The notes under the pieces were generated by a model that worked only from the letters and a program-made list of their open reading frames with translations, ran no database searches and had not been told where the DNA came from. Below, one piece after another: positions 40,884 to 49,745 of a DNA stretch of 64,000 nt. Location: contig NZ_JAQNDK010000001.1 of assembly GCF_028368935.1 (NCBI RefSeq), positions 2,542,001 to 2,606,000 on the forward strand. The letters run 5' to 3'. Position 1 is the stretch's first letter. Each line of letters begins with the position of its first letter. The translations under genes were made by a program, and so were the position numbers. Source of the stretch: Sorangium aterium (GTDB taxonomy: Bacteria; Myxococcota_A; Polyangia; Polyangiales; Polyangiaceae).

Positions 40884-43745
40884 TCAGCTGGAGGTCGAGG
40901 CCCTGCCCGGGCTCGGGAACGACGGCTCTTCGGAGGTGGGCGAGCGGCCAGGGCTCGCGTTGACCGACGACTTCGTGGGGGCCGACTGGCCCGGCGGGCC
41001 CGTCGGGAGCGTGGGCTCGTCCTCCAGGCGCACCGACGTGACCTTCAGCCGCCCGAAGATCGCCTCGGCCTTCTCGTTCATCGCCACCGCCTCGCGCCGC
41101 GCCGCCATGTTCGCAACGAAGCTGCGGTCGGTCGTCAGGAACCGCGCGTAGGCCTGGAACGTGCGCGCGAGCTCGAGTTCGTTCCCCGTCTCCTCGAAGA
41201 TGCTCACCGAGCGCGCGAAATACGCGCGCGCGCTCTTCGTGTGCGCGCTGCCCCAGCCGCCCGCCGCCGTGATCTCGCCGAGCGTCCGGAGCGCGATGCC
41301 GAGGTGCACCTTGCTCCGGACCGACGCGAACAGGTCCACCGCCCGGCTGATCGAGTCGCGCGCCTTCTCCAGATCGCCCCGGAGCATGTAGGCCTTCCCG
41401 AGGGCGCGCCGCACCTCGGCCAGGCCGAGCCGGTCGCCGAGCCCGTCGCAGAGCTCCTCGGCCTGCTGCAGCACGCGCACCGCCTCGTCGGGATCGCCGC
41501 TCCGGTAGAGCGTCCCGCCGATGTTCGTCAGGATCAGCGCCGTGCGGTTGCGATCGCCGACCTGCCGCGCCACCTCCAGCGCCTCCTCGAAGAGCTCGAG
41601 GGCGTGGCGGTGATCGCGCTGGTCCTGCGCGATCATGCCGAGGTTGTTCAGGCTCATCATGACGCCGAGCAGGTCCGAGATCTCGCGCCGGATCGCGAGC
41701 GACCGCTCGAACGTGTTGAGCGCCTGCTTGAACTCGCCGGAGTCCTGCAGGGCGAGGCCGAGGTTGTTCAGCGACAGCGCGATCGAGCGGCGATCCCCCA
41801 TCCGCTCGCGGCGGGCGAGCGCGTCGCGCAGCCATTTCAGCGCCTCCTGGTACTCGCCCCGGAGCCAGTGCAGCTTGCCGATGTCGTCGATCGTCGAGGC
41901 GATCCCCCGCTCGTCCCGCGCGCCCTCGAAGAGGCGGAGCGCGGTCGTGAGGTGCTTGCCGGCCTCGTCGAGCGAGCCGCTCTCGCGGTAGAGGCGCCCG
42001 ATGCGGTTGTGCGCGGCCCCGCCCTTGCGCCGGTTGTCGAGCCGGTAGGCGAGCGTCAGCATCTCGCGGAACGCGGCGAGCGCGTCGTCGATGCGCCCGG
42101 CGAGCTGGAGGACGTCGCCGTAGTCGTGGAGCGCGTCGATGCGCCGCGCGACGTGCGCGTCGCCGAGCAGCGAGAGCCCGCGCGCGTAGTACTCCGCCGC
42201 CTTCGCGTTCGAGTAGCGCCCGCGCGCCACGTCCCCGGCGTCGAGCAGCGAGAGCCCCGCCCGCACCGCGTCGCCGATGCGCTCGCGGTGCGTCGCGAGC
42301 TCGGCGAGGAACTCCTCGCTCGCGCGCACCGCCACCTGCTGCTCCAGCCACTCGGCGATCGCGTGGTGGTACCGCCGCTGGGCCGCGGCGCTCATCCGCT
42401 TCTGGAGCGCCTCGCGCTCCTTGGCGTGCACGAACACATACTCGTCCGAGCCCGCGAAGCTCGACTCGCTCTGCTTGCGCAGGTAGCCGCGGTCGCACAG
42501 CGAGCGCAGCGCGGCGTTGATCCGGTCGAGATCCTTGTCGCTCTGCTCCTCCCCCCACAGCTCGGGGGCCTGACAGCCGGCCCTGCCGAGGACGAACAGC
42601 GCGCCGCTCCAGAACACCGGGCCGATCGTCGCGGCCTGCTCGAGCAGCTGCCGGCCGTCGTGATCGAGCGCGGCGAGGCGGACGTTCACGGCGTCCTCGA
42701 CCGTCATCGGCAGGCGCGCCGTCGACAGCTTCCCGAGGTGCACGCGCCAGCGCGGCCCGCCCGCGGAGTCGGGCGAGAGCTCCTCGATCACGCCCTGTTC
42801 GTGGCAGATGCGGACCATCTGCTCGAGCAGCGCCGGGTTGCCGTTCGCGAAGGAGCAGGCCGCCTCGACGAGCTCCGACGGCACGCCCAGCTGGGGCTGC
42901 GAGTCGGGGCGCTTCGCGTCGACGACGTCGACGACGTCGACGACGTCGATGATGACGAGGTCGTCGCTCCCGCGCGGCGCGCAAGGCGCGAGCAGCGCCC
43001 TCGCCAGCTCCGCCGCGGCGGCCTCGCCGAGCGGCGTGAGCTCCAGGAGCGCGTGGCGCCGGTCGCCGACCTTGCCCCAGTCGTCCTGGCGGGTGAGCAG
43101 CTCGGGGCGGGCGGCGCAGACGATCAGGACCGGGCCCGTGAGGTACTCGATGAGGTAGCGCAGGAGCGCGAGGGAGTCGTCGTGGGCCGCGTGGAGGTCC
43201 TCGAAGACGAGGCACAGGGGGCCGTGGACGGCGTCCGCCTCGAGGAACGCCTTCAGGACGGCGCGGCGGATGAGGTCGGCCTGCGCGGGATCGTCCTGCA
43301 CCGCGCGGGTGAGCGGGCTGTCGCCGAACGCGAGCCCGATGAACTGGCCGAGGAAGTAGATGACGTCGCCGACCTTGCGGTCGCCCATCACGTGCGCGAC
43401 CTGCGAGCGGACCTCGGCGCGGGCCGCGTCCTTGTCCATGCCGTCGGAGAGGCCGAAGCGAGCGCGCAGGAGCCGGGTGAAGACGCCGTACGCGGACGCC
43501 ATGTCGCCCGCGCTGCCCGAGGTGACGCGCAGCGCGGCGGAGCCCTGGCGCCGCCGCTCGAGGAGCTCGCGCACGAGCCTGCTCTTGCCGATGCCCGGCG
43601 GGCCGACGAGCGTCACGGTCCGCGTGGAGCGCTCCCTCTCCACCGCGTCGAGCGCGCGGGCCAGGGCCGACAGCTCCGCCTCGCGCCCGATCAGCGGCGC
43701 GAGGGCGGGCGGCGCCGCGCCAATTGCACTGTCCTCTCGGCTCAT
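40884..43745 (-). CDS. Large STAND-like ATPase with TPR array
   Basis: This 953-residue protein starts at the ATG at 43745; longer in-frame reading is antisense to the divergent gene. Residues 18-300 form an AAA/NACHT-like ATPase with Walker A GPPGIGKS (48-55) and Walker B LCLVFEDLHAAHDD. They are introduced by LIGREAELSAL, as in PknK and LuxR-type MalT regulators. About 560-880 is a run of TPR-like helices (NNLGLALQDSGEFKQAL, NIGGTLYRSGDPDEAV). Neither a kinase, cyclase nor DNA-binding domain is attached. A DVVDVVDVVD insertion (DNA GACGACGTC repeat near 42915-42955) is low complexity. Role: signal-dependent scaffold, inferred. Confidence 0.8.
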   Translation of the reverse strand: MSREDSAIGAAPPALAPLIGREAELSALARALDAVERERSTRTVTLVGPPGIGKSRLVRELLERRRQGSAALRVTSGSAGDMASAYGVFTRLLRARFGLSDGMDKDAARAEVRSQVAHVMGDRKVGDVIYFLGQFIGLAFGDSPLTRAVQDDPAQADLIRRAVLKAFLEADAVHGPLCLVFEDLHAAHDDSLALLRYLIEYLTGPVLIVCAARPELLTRQDDWGKVGDRRHALLELTPLGEAAAAELARALLAPCAPRGSDDLVIIDVVDVVDVVDAKRPDSQPQLGVPSELVEAACSFANGNPALLEQMVRICHEQGVIEELSPDSAGGPRWRVHLGKLSTARLPMTVEDAVNVRLAALDHDGRQLLEQAATIGPVFWSGALFVLGRAGCQAPELWGEEQSDKDLDRINAALRSLCDRGYLRKQSESSFAGSDEYVFVHAKEREALQKRMSAAAQRRYHHAIAEWLEQQVAVRASEEFLAELATHRERIGDAVRAGLSLLDAGDVARGRYSNAKAAEYYARGLSLLGDAHVARRIDALHDYGDVLQLAGRIDDALAAFREMLTLAYRLDNRRKGGAAHNRIGRLYRESGSLDEAGKHLTTALRLFEGARDERGIASTIDDIGKLHWLRGEYQEALKWLRDALARRERMGDRRSIALSLNNLGLALQDSGEFKQALNTFERSLAIRREISDLLGVMMSLNNLGMIAQDQRDHRHALELFEEALEVARQVGDRNRTALILTNIGGTLYRSGDPDEAVRVLQQAEELCDGLGDRLGLAEVRRALGKAYMLRGDLEKARDSISRAVDLFASVRSKVHLGIALRTLGEITAAGGWGSAHTKSARAYFARSVSIFEETGNELELARTFQAYARFLTTDRSFVANMAARREAVAMNEKAEAIFGRLKVTSVRLEDEPTLPTGPPGQSAPTKSSVNASPGRSPTSEEPSFPSPGRASTSS

Positions 43746-43844
43746 CTCCTGGCCTCCACGTCCCCGGGTGCCGCAGCGCCGGACACGATGTCCGGAGCCT
43801 ATACCAGGTTCGGCTTCGGTGGCGTGTGCGGTAAGCTGCCGGGC

Positions 43845-44963
43845 GTGGACGGCGAGGGCACGGGGACGTCGGGGAGCACGGCGCGCAGCGCCGCGGAGAT
43901 CCGCGGGCGTATCACGGCTTGCTTCAGCCTGGCCGAGCTGCGCCGCTTCGCGGAGGAGCTCGGCGTGCCGGACATCCCCTGGGAGCGGGGGATCCAGGGA
44001 GCGGCGTACGAGCTCGTCCGGCGCTTCGAGCAGCGGCGCGAGCTCGGGCCGCTCGTCGACAGGCTCCGCGCGGCGAGGCCGCTCGTGGAGTGGCCCGACA
44101 CGCCGACGGTGCCGTCCGCTGCGTCGAGCGAACCGGCGCACACGGACATCCCCCGGCCGGCGCCGCTGCCGAACCTCTCGCCGATGGTGGCCCCATCGCC
44201 TCCCCTGGAGGTCGCGACGCTGGCGCCGCCGGCGATCGCGCCTACCCCGCGGACGCCGAACGTCACCGGGCCGCAGCCCGAAAAGGCGCCGCAGCCCGGC
44301 GTCGCGGGGCCGGCGCATCTCCCGGCCGGCCCCCCGCGCGCCGGGGCGCCGGCGCGCTGGCCGCGCCGCATCGATTCGCGGCTCGCGCTCGCCGCCCTGG
44401 GGCTCGTGGCGGTGAGCCTCATCGTGGCCTTCCTCATCGGCAGGGCGTCGAGCGCGACGGGGGACGACGCTGTGCGCGGGATCACCGCGTCCGCGAGCGC
44501 CACGCAGAGGGGCGCCCCACCGCCGGCGACGCGGCCGGACGGGGTCGCGTCGCGCGCGGCCGCCGCGATCGACCGCAGGATCGAGAGCCTCGCGCGGGCG
44601 TGCGAGATCCAGCCCGGCTCGGCGGAGGACGTGATGCGCCGCGCCTTCGAGCGCTGCGGTCCGGCGCCTGCCTCGGCGGGGTACCGGACCACCCCGGCGC
44701 AGCGGAGCGATCCGCCTGCCGCGCAGGCGCCGGGCGCGCCGCCGGCGTCTCCGGGGGCGGTGCCCCGTGCGGCGGCCGCGGCTGGCCTTCCGCCCGCCGG
44801 CGGCAATACCGGGTGCCTGGGTGCGTGCGAGCGGCGACACCAGGCGTGCAGGGCGACGCAGTGCGGTAGAGAGCCCACGCAGAGCACGCAGTACCAGCGT
44901 TATCAGGGCTGCCTGTCGGATTGCCTGGAGCAGGCGTCCAAGTGCCGCCTCGGCTGCCTCTGA
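43845..44963 (+). CDS. EAD-like (death-fold adaptor) membrane protein with Cys-rich C-terminus
   Basis: This protein of about 372 residues uses a GTG at 43845; an ATG at 43788 would add 19 residues. Residues about 12-75 (ITACFSLAELRRFAEELGVP, ELVRRFEQRRELGPLVDRLR, RPLVEW) match small helical effector-associated domains, which join sensors to effectors in bacterial conflict and signalling systems. A Pro-rich linker precedes one transmembrane helix (LALAALGLVAVSLIVAFLIG). The outer part is Ala/Pro-rich and ends with eight cysteines within about 45 residues (CLGACERRHQACRATQC). Divergent from the STAND-like ATPase with about 100 bp between them. Confidence 0.68.
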   Translation: MDGEGTGTSGSTARSAAEIRGRITACFSLAELRRFAEELGVPDIPWERGIQGAAYELVRRFEQRRELGPLVDRLRAARPLVEWPDTPTVPSAASSEPAHTDIPRPAPLPNLSPMVAPSPPLEVATLAPPAIAPTPRTPNVTGPQPEKAPQPGVAGPAHLPAGPPRAGAPARWPRRIDSRLALAALGLVAVSLIVAFLIGRASSATGDDAVRGITASASATQRGAPPPATRPDGVASRAAAAIDRRIESLARACEIQPGSAEDVMRRAFERCGPAPASAGYRTTPAQRSDPPAAQAPGAPPASPGAVPRAAAAAGLPPAGGNTGCLGACERRHQACRATQCGREPTQSTQYQRYQGCLSDCLEQASKCRLGCL

Positions 44964-44978
44964 GCCCAGGGCGACGCG

Positions 44979-45605
44979 TCAGAGCGATGGACGGCTGCGG
45001 CGCATCACGTTGACCGTGACGGTCGGCTCGTGCTCGGGGCAGCCGGTGCGACCGGACTGGCTCGGGTCGAAGTCGATGCGAAAGCAGGTCTTGCAGACGC
45101 AGAGATAGGCGTCGTGGAACTCGCGGAAGTTGAGGATGTCCGCGGCGAAGAGGCTCAGGACGATGTCGCTGAGCAGGTCTTCCTCGCACGGGCACGGCTC
45201 CCACGGCGCGAGGCCTCCGGCGCGGCGCACGCGCCCGCCGTCGATGGCCGCGGCGAGGAAGCGATCGTCTGCGACGGGCGGCATGAAGGCGCGAAGCGAG
45301 GCGAGCACCCGGAGCCGCGCCGCGTCGACGAGCTGCTCTATCTCGGATGCATCGGGGGCCGCCGGGACCTGAGGGCCGAGCGCTACCTGCTTGGAGAAGC
45401 CCTCGGTCACGTAGGCCGGCGGCTGCATCCTCCCGGCTGCCACGAGGTGCTTCTCGAACCAGATCGAGAGCGCCCCCGCGCTCCGGGGGGGCCTGCCGAC
45501 GAACGTGAGCGCCGCGAGCAGCGCGCGGCGATCGTGATCGCTGGCGATGAGCGATGCCGCGGACGGCAGCGTGGGAATCGAGGTGTGGGAGTCCTCTTGC
45601 GGCAT
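44979..45605 (-). CDS. Hypothetical protein with Cys-rich C-terminus
   Basis: This 208-residue protein starts at the ATG at 45605, chosen because AAGGGGG sits 6 bases upstream; an in-frame GTG 6 bases earlier is alternative. The N-terminal 100 residues are helical (HDRRALLAALTFVGRPP). The C-terminal part contains CPCEED and CVCKTCFRIDF...GCPEH, a likely zinc-binding cluster. I do not recognise a family. It converges on the EAD-like gene (15 bp between stops). Upstream are overlapping palindromes that may be its operator. Confidence 0.6.
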   Translation of the reverse strand: MPQEDSHTSIPTLPSAASLIASDHDRRALLAALTFVGRPPRSAGALSIWFEKHLVAAGRMQPPAYVTEGFSKQVALGPQVPAAPDASEIEQLVDAARLRVLASLRAFMPPVADDRFLAAAIDGGRVRRAGGLAPWEPCPCEEDLLSDIVLSLFAADILNFREFHDAYLCVCKTCFRIDFDPSQSGRTGCPEHEPTVTVNVMRRSRPSL

Positions 45606-45681
45606 GAACACCCCCTTGATCCGCCCCAGTCTGCCCGAGGACTTCTCTCCGGGTCTAGGCGCGACGACGCCCAGGTCAGAG

Positions 45682-45708
45682 ATTGCGGAACTTCCTGCAA
45701 TGCATTGC
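45682..45708. promoter_or_regulatory. Overlapping palindromes upstream of the Cys-rich hypothetical gene
   Basis: ATTGCGGAA (45682-45690) pairs with TTCCTGCAAT (to 45701) with one bulge. The next palindrome GCAATGCATTGC (45697-45708) is perfect and overlaps it. They lie about 80-100 bases before the leftward start at 45605 and downstream of mepA, so they are candidate operator sites or a small terminator for mepA. Confidence 0.42.
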
Positions 45709-45755
45709 GTTACGGGCTCTTTGCCGCTTTTGTAGTGAACGGCACCCGGCAGATC

Positions 45756-47081
45756 TCAGTCCGTGATCTTGAGCACCCCGCTGTCGTCGAGCGCGCCGCT
45801 CGCGTCCGCGCCGTCCGAATCGGCCTCGATCTCCACCTCGGACGCAGCAGGACGCAGGAACGACAGATCGAGGCCGCCCATCGGCTGCTGCGCCGCCGCG
45901 CGCGAGGCGGCGAGCGGCAGCGCCTCGGCGTCGGCAGCGGCGCGCGGGGCGGCGCGGCGCGCTTCCCGTTCAGGTCGCCTGTCGTCGCGGCGCGAGGGCT
46001 GCTCCGGGTCGCGCCGGCCGGCGCCGGCCTCGCGGGGCCGCTCCGGCGCGGGCGCCGCGGCGGCCTTCGGGGGGCGCGCGGCCTCCGCGCGCGCGGGCGG
46101 TGACGGCGTCCGAAGCGCCCTGTCCGTCTTCCTCGCCATGCGCGCGCGGGCGTGGGAGGGAGCGTTCTTCGCGAGCTCGATGCAGCTGCCGCGCATGGCC
46201 GCGGGGCAGGAGATGCGGACGTGCATGTGGTCGTCGTGCGCCTCGGCGCCCGTGGGCTGCATCATCGCGAGCTGCGCGCGGACGAGCAGCGCGCGGGAGA
46301 CGCCGATCCGCTTGGCGTGGGCGATCAGCGCGGACCGGAGCGGATCGGAGATGAAGATGTGGCTCACGCGGGCGCGGGGATCGGTGAGCAGGTGCTGCAC
46401 GAGCAGCCAGTTGCGCGGCAGGTCGAAGCGCGCCCCGGGCACGTTGGTCGAGACGAGCCGGGCGTCGAACCGCAGGAAGACCGGCGCGTGGACCTGCTTG
46501 CCGCGCGCGTCGAGCGCGTAGAAGCCGAGGTCGACGTCGCGGCCGCTCTCGTGGGAGTTGTGGCGGTGGACGTCGCCGCCGCGCTGGCGCGACAGATCGC
46601 CGACGCCGAGCACGGCGCCCGGGAAGCGCTTGGCCACGCCGCGCGCCGCGCGCTCGATCATGCCGACGAGCGCCGGCAGCCCCCAGCGGACGTCGGCGCC
46701 GGCGTAGGCGGGCACGACGCGGATGTCCTTGCGCGAGGTGTCGAGCCGCACGCCGCCCTCGAGGCGCCCTTCGTTGGGATGGCCGACCGACGAGGCGGGC
46801 GCCTGGGGCGCGGCCTTCTTCGTGGCCGGCTCGGGCGAGCGCGGGCCCGCGTCGCCGGCGCGGGGGCGGTGGCCCTTGACGTCGTCCTTCGCGAGCCGCG
46901 CGCGCGGCGCGCGCTTCGTCGCCCCGCGCGCCTTGGCGGCGGCGGCGGCGTCCCGCGGCTTTGCTTCCGCGGTGGGGCGCGCGTGCGAGCGCGCCGGCGC
47001 ATCCGGCGCCGCGGCGGCCGCCCGGGAGCCGGAGAGGGAGAGCGCCAGGATCGTGAACAGCACGGAGAGCGGTCGAGGCAC
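45756..47081 (-). CDS. mepA: Penicillin-insensitive murein endopeptidase, MepA-like
   Basis: This 441-residue protein has a GTG start and signal peptide (LSVLFTILALSLSGSRAAAA). The catalytic domain spans about 100-300: GHPNEGRLEGGVRL, VGDLSRQRGGDVHRHNSHESGRDVDLGFYA with the zinc-site HxxxxSGRDxD, and DDHMHVRISCP. These match M74 MepA, an LD/DD-endopeptidase of peptidoglycan cross-links. It carries Lys/Ala-rich linker and Pro/Arg-rich tail regions of about 80 and 130 residues that E. coli MepA lacks. These may bind the cell wall. Confidence 0.87.
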   Translation of the reverse strand: MPRPLSVLFTILALSLSGSRAAAAAPDAPARSHARPTAEAKPRDAAAAAKARGATKRAPRARLAKDDVKGHRPRAGDAGPRSPEPATKKAAPQAPASSVGHPNEGRLEGGVRLDTSRKDIRVVPAYAGADVRWGLPALVGMIERAARGVAKRFPGAVLGVGDLSRQRGGDVHRHNSHESGRDVDLGFYALDARGKQVHAPVFLRFDARLVSTNVPGARFDLPRNWLLVQHLLTDPRARVSHIFISDPLRSALIAHAKRIGVSRALLVRAQLAMMQPTGAEAHDDHMHVRISCPAAMRGSCIELAKNAPSHARARMARKTDRALRTPSPPARAEAARPPKAAAAPAPERPREAGAGRRDPEQPSRRDDRRPEREARRAAPRAAADAEALPLAASRAAAQQPMGGLDLSFLRPAASEVEIEADSDGADASGALDDSGVLKITD

Positions 47082-47432
47082 ACCGGTGCGTTACGGGGTT
47101 TCGGTGGGCCGGGCCAAGAAGCCGGCGCCGCCTGGCCGCGCCCTCCGAGGGCCGCTCCTGAAACGTGCACCGAGCGTGCGCCGAATGTGCGCTGAACGAG
47201 CGCTGAACGAGCGCTGGCTGAATGAGCGCTGGCGGACGCGACGAGAGCCTCATGCACCCGGGACACACGCGAGCTTCCGTCGTTCGCCGGAAGCGCGGAT
47301 CACCGCGCGGCGCCGCGTCGCGGCCGGCGCCGCCCGGCCCCTGTGCCGCGCTGCGGCGCCGGCGCCACGGCATACCGCGGCGGCAGCGGAGGCTTTTGCC
47401 TCGCGGCCAGTTGGGCTACCTCTCGGTCGGCC
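47082..47432. other. 351-bp divergent region with 11-bp repeats
   Basis: There is no supported gene between mepA and the CoA-transferase subunit A. It carries an 11-bp tandem repeat (47169-47227) and presumably the rightward promoter of the CoA-transferase/accD/folC group. The right third is Arg/Ala-coding in all frames without domain features. Confidence 0.45.
47169..47227. repeat. 11-bp helically phased tandem repeat
   Basis: Consecutive units at 47169, 47180, 47191 and 47202 are related to GCTGAACGAGC; the last two are identical and the first two diverged. A fifth, with a 4-base insertion, ends at 47227. The 11-base period is close to one DNA turn, so each unit presents the same face. Confidence 0.65.
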
Positions 47433-48191
47433 ATGGACAAGGTCTACAAGAGCGCGCTGGATGCCGTGGGGGACATCCCGGGCGGCGCCACGATCCTCTC
47501 GGGCGGCTTCGGCCTCTGCGGCATCCCGGAGCACTGCATCGCAGCGCTCCGGGAGCTCGGCACGAAGGATCTCGTGGTCGTGTCCAACAACTGCGGAGTC
47601 GACGCCTTCGGCCTCGGGATCCTCCTTCAGAACCGGCAGATCCGGAAGATGATCTCGTCGTACGTCGGCGAGAACAAGGAGTTCGAGCGCCAGTACCTGA
47701 GCGGCGAGCTCGAGGTCGAGCTCACGCCGCAGGGCACGCTGGCCGAGCGCATCCGCGCCGGAGGCGCCGGGATCCCTGCGTTCTACACCCCGACCGGCGC
47801 GGGCACGGCCATCAGCGAGGGCGGGCTGCCCGTGCTCTATGGCCCGGGCGGCGCGGTGAAGAGGTACTCCGAGAAGAAGGAAGTGCGCCAGTTCGACGGC
47901 CGCGACTACGTGCTCGAGCCCGCCATCCGCGGCGACTACGCGCTCGTGAAGGCCTGGAAGGGCGACCGGTTCGGCAACCTCGTCTACCGCCACACGGCCA
48001 TGAACTTCAACCCGATGATGGCGATGGCCGCGAAGGTGACGATCGCCGAGGTGGAGGAGCTCGTCGACGTCGGCTCGCTCGACCCGGACCACATCCACAC
48101 GCCCGGGATCTTCGTGCACCGGATCTTCCAGGGCGAGCGCTACGAGAAGCGGATCGAGCGGCGGACGGTGCGCAAGGCGTCGGCCGCCTAG
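47433..48191 (+). CDS. scoA: 3-oxoacid CoA-transferase subunit A
   Basis: This 252-residue protein starts at the ATG at 47433; an earlier in-frame start at 47343 adds unconserved residues. Family segments: [58 protein letters not shown] and [18 protein letters not shown]. With subunit B downstream (20 bases) it forms a heteromeric succinyl- or acetoacetate-type CoA-transferase. The two likely move CoA between succinyl-CoA and 3-oxoacids for ketone-body or branched-chain breakdown. Confidence 0.93.
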   Translation: MDKVYKSALDAVGDIPGGATILSGGFGLCGIPEHCIAALRELGTKDLVVVSNNCGVDAFGLGILLQNRQIRKMISSYVGENKEFERQYLSGELEVELTPQGTLAERIRAGGAGIPAFYTPTGAGTAISEGGLPVLYGPGGAVKRYSEKKEVRQFDGRDYVLEPAIRGDYALVKAWKGDRFGNLVYRHTAMNFNPMMAMAAKVTIAEVEELVDVGSLDPDHIHTPGIFVHRIFQGERYEKRIERRTVRKASAA

Positions 48192-48211
48192 GCGCGGGGA
48201 CAGGGGACACG

Positions 48212-48877
48212 ATGGGACTCACGCGGGAACAGATCGCGCAGCGCGCCGCGCTGGAGCTCAGGGACGGCTACTACGTCAACCTCGGCATCGGGATGCCGAC
48301 GCTCGTCGCCAACTACATCCCCGCGGGGATCGAGGTGGTGCTCCAGAGCGAGAACGGGCTGCTCGGCATCGGCCCCTACCCGATCGAGGGCGCGGAGGAC
48401 CCGGATCTCATCAACGCCGGCAAGGAGACCGTGACGATGCTCGCCGGCTCCGCGATCTTCTCGAGCGCCGAGTCCTTCGCGCAGATCCGGGGCGGCCACA
48501 TCGATCTCGCGATCCTCGGGGCCATGGAGGTCTCCGAGAAGGGCGATCTCGCCAACTGGATGATCCCTGGCAAGATGGTGAAGGGGATGGGCGGGGCGAT
48601 GGATCTCGTGGTGAGCGCGAAGCGCGTCGTCGTGATCATGGATCACGCGGCGAAGAACGGCGCGCCGAAGATCCTGGACGAGTGCTCGCTGCCCCTCACC
48701 GGGCGGGGCGTCGTCCACCGGATCATCACCGATCTCGCCGTGCTCGATGTGACGCCCGAGGGGCTCGTGCTGCGCGAGCTCGCGCCCGGCGTGAGCGCCC
48801 GAGAGGTGCAGGAGAAGACACAACCAACGCTCCGGGTCCCCTCCGACGTGAAGGAGATGGACCTGCGGAGCGCCTGA
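48212..48877 (+). CDS. scoB: 3-oxoacid CoA-transferase subunit B
   Basis: This 221-residue protein starts at the ATG at 48212 after CAGGGGAC. The catalytic glutamate is E47 in [23 protein letters not shown] and [26 protein letters not shown] are characteristic. It partners subunit A. The stop is 10 bases from the accD start, so the CoA-transferase and accD are probably one transcript. Confidence 0.94.
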   Translation: MGLTREQIAQRAALELRDGYYVNLGIGMPTLVANYIPAGIEVVLQSENGLLGIGPYPIEGAEDPDLINAGKETVTMLAGSAIFSSAESFAQIRGGHIDLAILGAMEVSEKGDLANWMIPGKMVKGMGGAMDLVVSAKRVVVIMDHAAKNGAPKILDECSLPLTGRGVVHRIITDLAVLDVTPEGLVLRELAPGVSAREVQEKTQPTLRVPSDVKEMDLRSA

Positions 48878-48887
48878 GGGCTCGCCG

Positions 48888-49745
48888 ATGACCTGGCCTG
48901 AAAAGACCCTGCCGACGACCGACGCGAGCGAGAAGCGCTCGCTGGGAGCGGGCGTGTTCCGTCGCTGCGACGGCTGCTCGCACACGCACGACGCCGCCGA
49001 GCTCGCGCGCACCTTCGAGGTGTGCTCGCAGTGCGGCCACCACCACAAGCTCGACGCCGACGGCTGGCGGAGGCTGCTGCTCGACGACGGCGAGCTCGCC
49101 GCGTGGGACGAGCACCTCGTCCCGAACGACCCGCTCCGGTTCAGCGACGGCAAGAGCTACAGGGACCGCGTCGCGGCGCTCCACAAGAAGGGCCGCGCGA
49201 AGGAGGCGATCGAGATCGGCCGCGGCAGGCTGGGCGGCCGCGACATCGCCTACGGCGCGTTCGTCTTCGCCTTCATGGGCGGGAGCATGGGCTCGGTCGT
49301 CGGCGAGAAGATCACCCGCCTGTTCGAGCGCGCGACGCGCGAGGAGCTCCCCGTGGTGCTCCTCCAGGCGTCGGGCGGCGCGCGGATGCAGGAGGGCATC
49401 CTCTCGCTGATGCAGATGGCGAAGAGCGTGGCCGCGCTCGAGCGGTACCGAAAGGCGCGGCTGCCGTTCCTGTCGGTGCTGCTCCACCCGACGACGGGCG
49501 GCGTCGCGGCGAGCTTCGCCTTCCTGGGTGACGCGAACATCGCCGAGCCCAAGGCGCTCATCGGCTTCGCCGGCCCGCGGGTCATCGAGAACACGATCCG
49601 GCAGACGCTGCCGGCGGGCTTCCAGCGATCCGAGTTCCTGCTCGACCACGGGATGGTCGACGCCATCGTCCCGCGCCCCGAGATGAAGGCGTACATCGGG
49701 ACGCTGCTCCAGCACCTCACGTCCAACCGCCGGGCGCGGCGATGA
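48888..49745 (+). CDS. accD: Acetyl-CoA carboxylase carboxyltransferase subunit beta
   Basis: This 285-residue protein has an N-terminal zinc finger (C27, C30, C46, C49), followed by the crotonase-fold carboxyltransferase domain with GGSMGSVVGEKITRLFE, QASGGARMQEGILSLMQMAK and GFAGPRVIENTIRQTLP. It pairs with AccA (not in the window) to transfer CO2 from carboxybiotin to acetyl-CoA. Its end overlaps folC by 4 bases (ATGA), a common gene order in bacteria. Confidence 0.95.
   Translation: MTWPEKTLPTTDASEKRSLGAGVFRRCDGCSHTHDAAELARTFEVCSQCGHHHKLDADGWRRLLLDDGELAAWDEHLVPNDPLRFSDGKSYRDRVAALHKKGRAKEAIEIGRGRLGGRDIAYGAFVFAFMGGSMGSVVGEKITRLFERATREELPVVLLQASGGARMQEGILSLMQMAKSVAALERYRKARLPFLSVLLHPTTGGVAASFAFLGDANIAEPKALIGFAGPRVIENTIRQTLPAGFQRSEFLLDHGMVDAIVPRPEMKAYIGTLLQHLTSNRRARR

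Noticed and set aside
40824-43787. Long plus-strand reading frame continuous with the EAD-like gene
   Set aside because: It is the mirror of the ATPase/TPR gene on the minus strand; only the part after about 43788 has its own domain, transmembrane helix and Cys-rich end.
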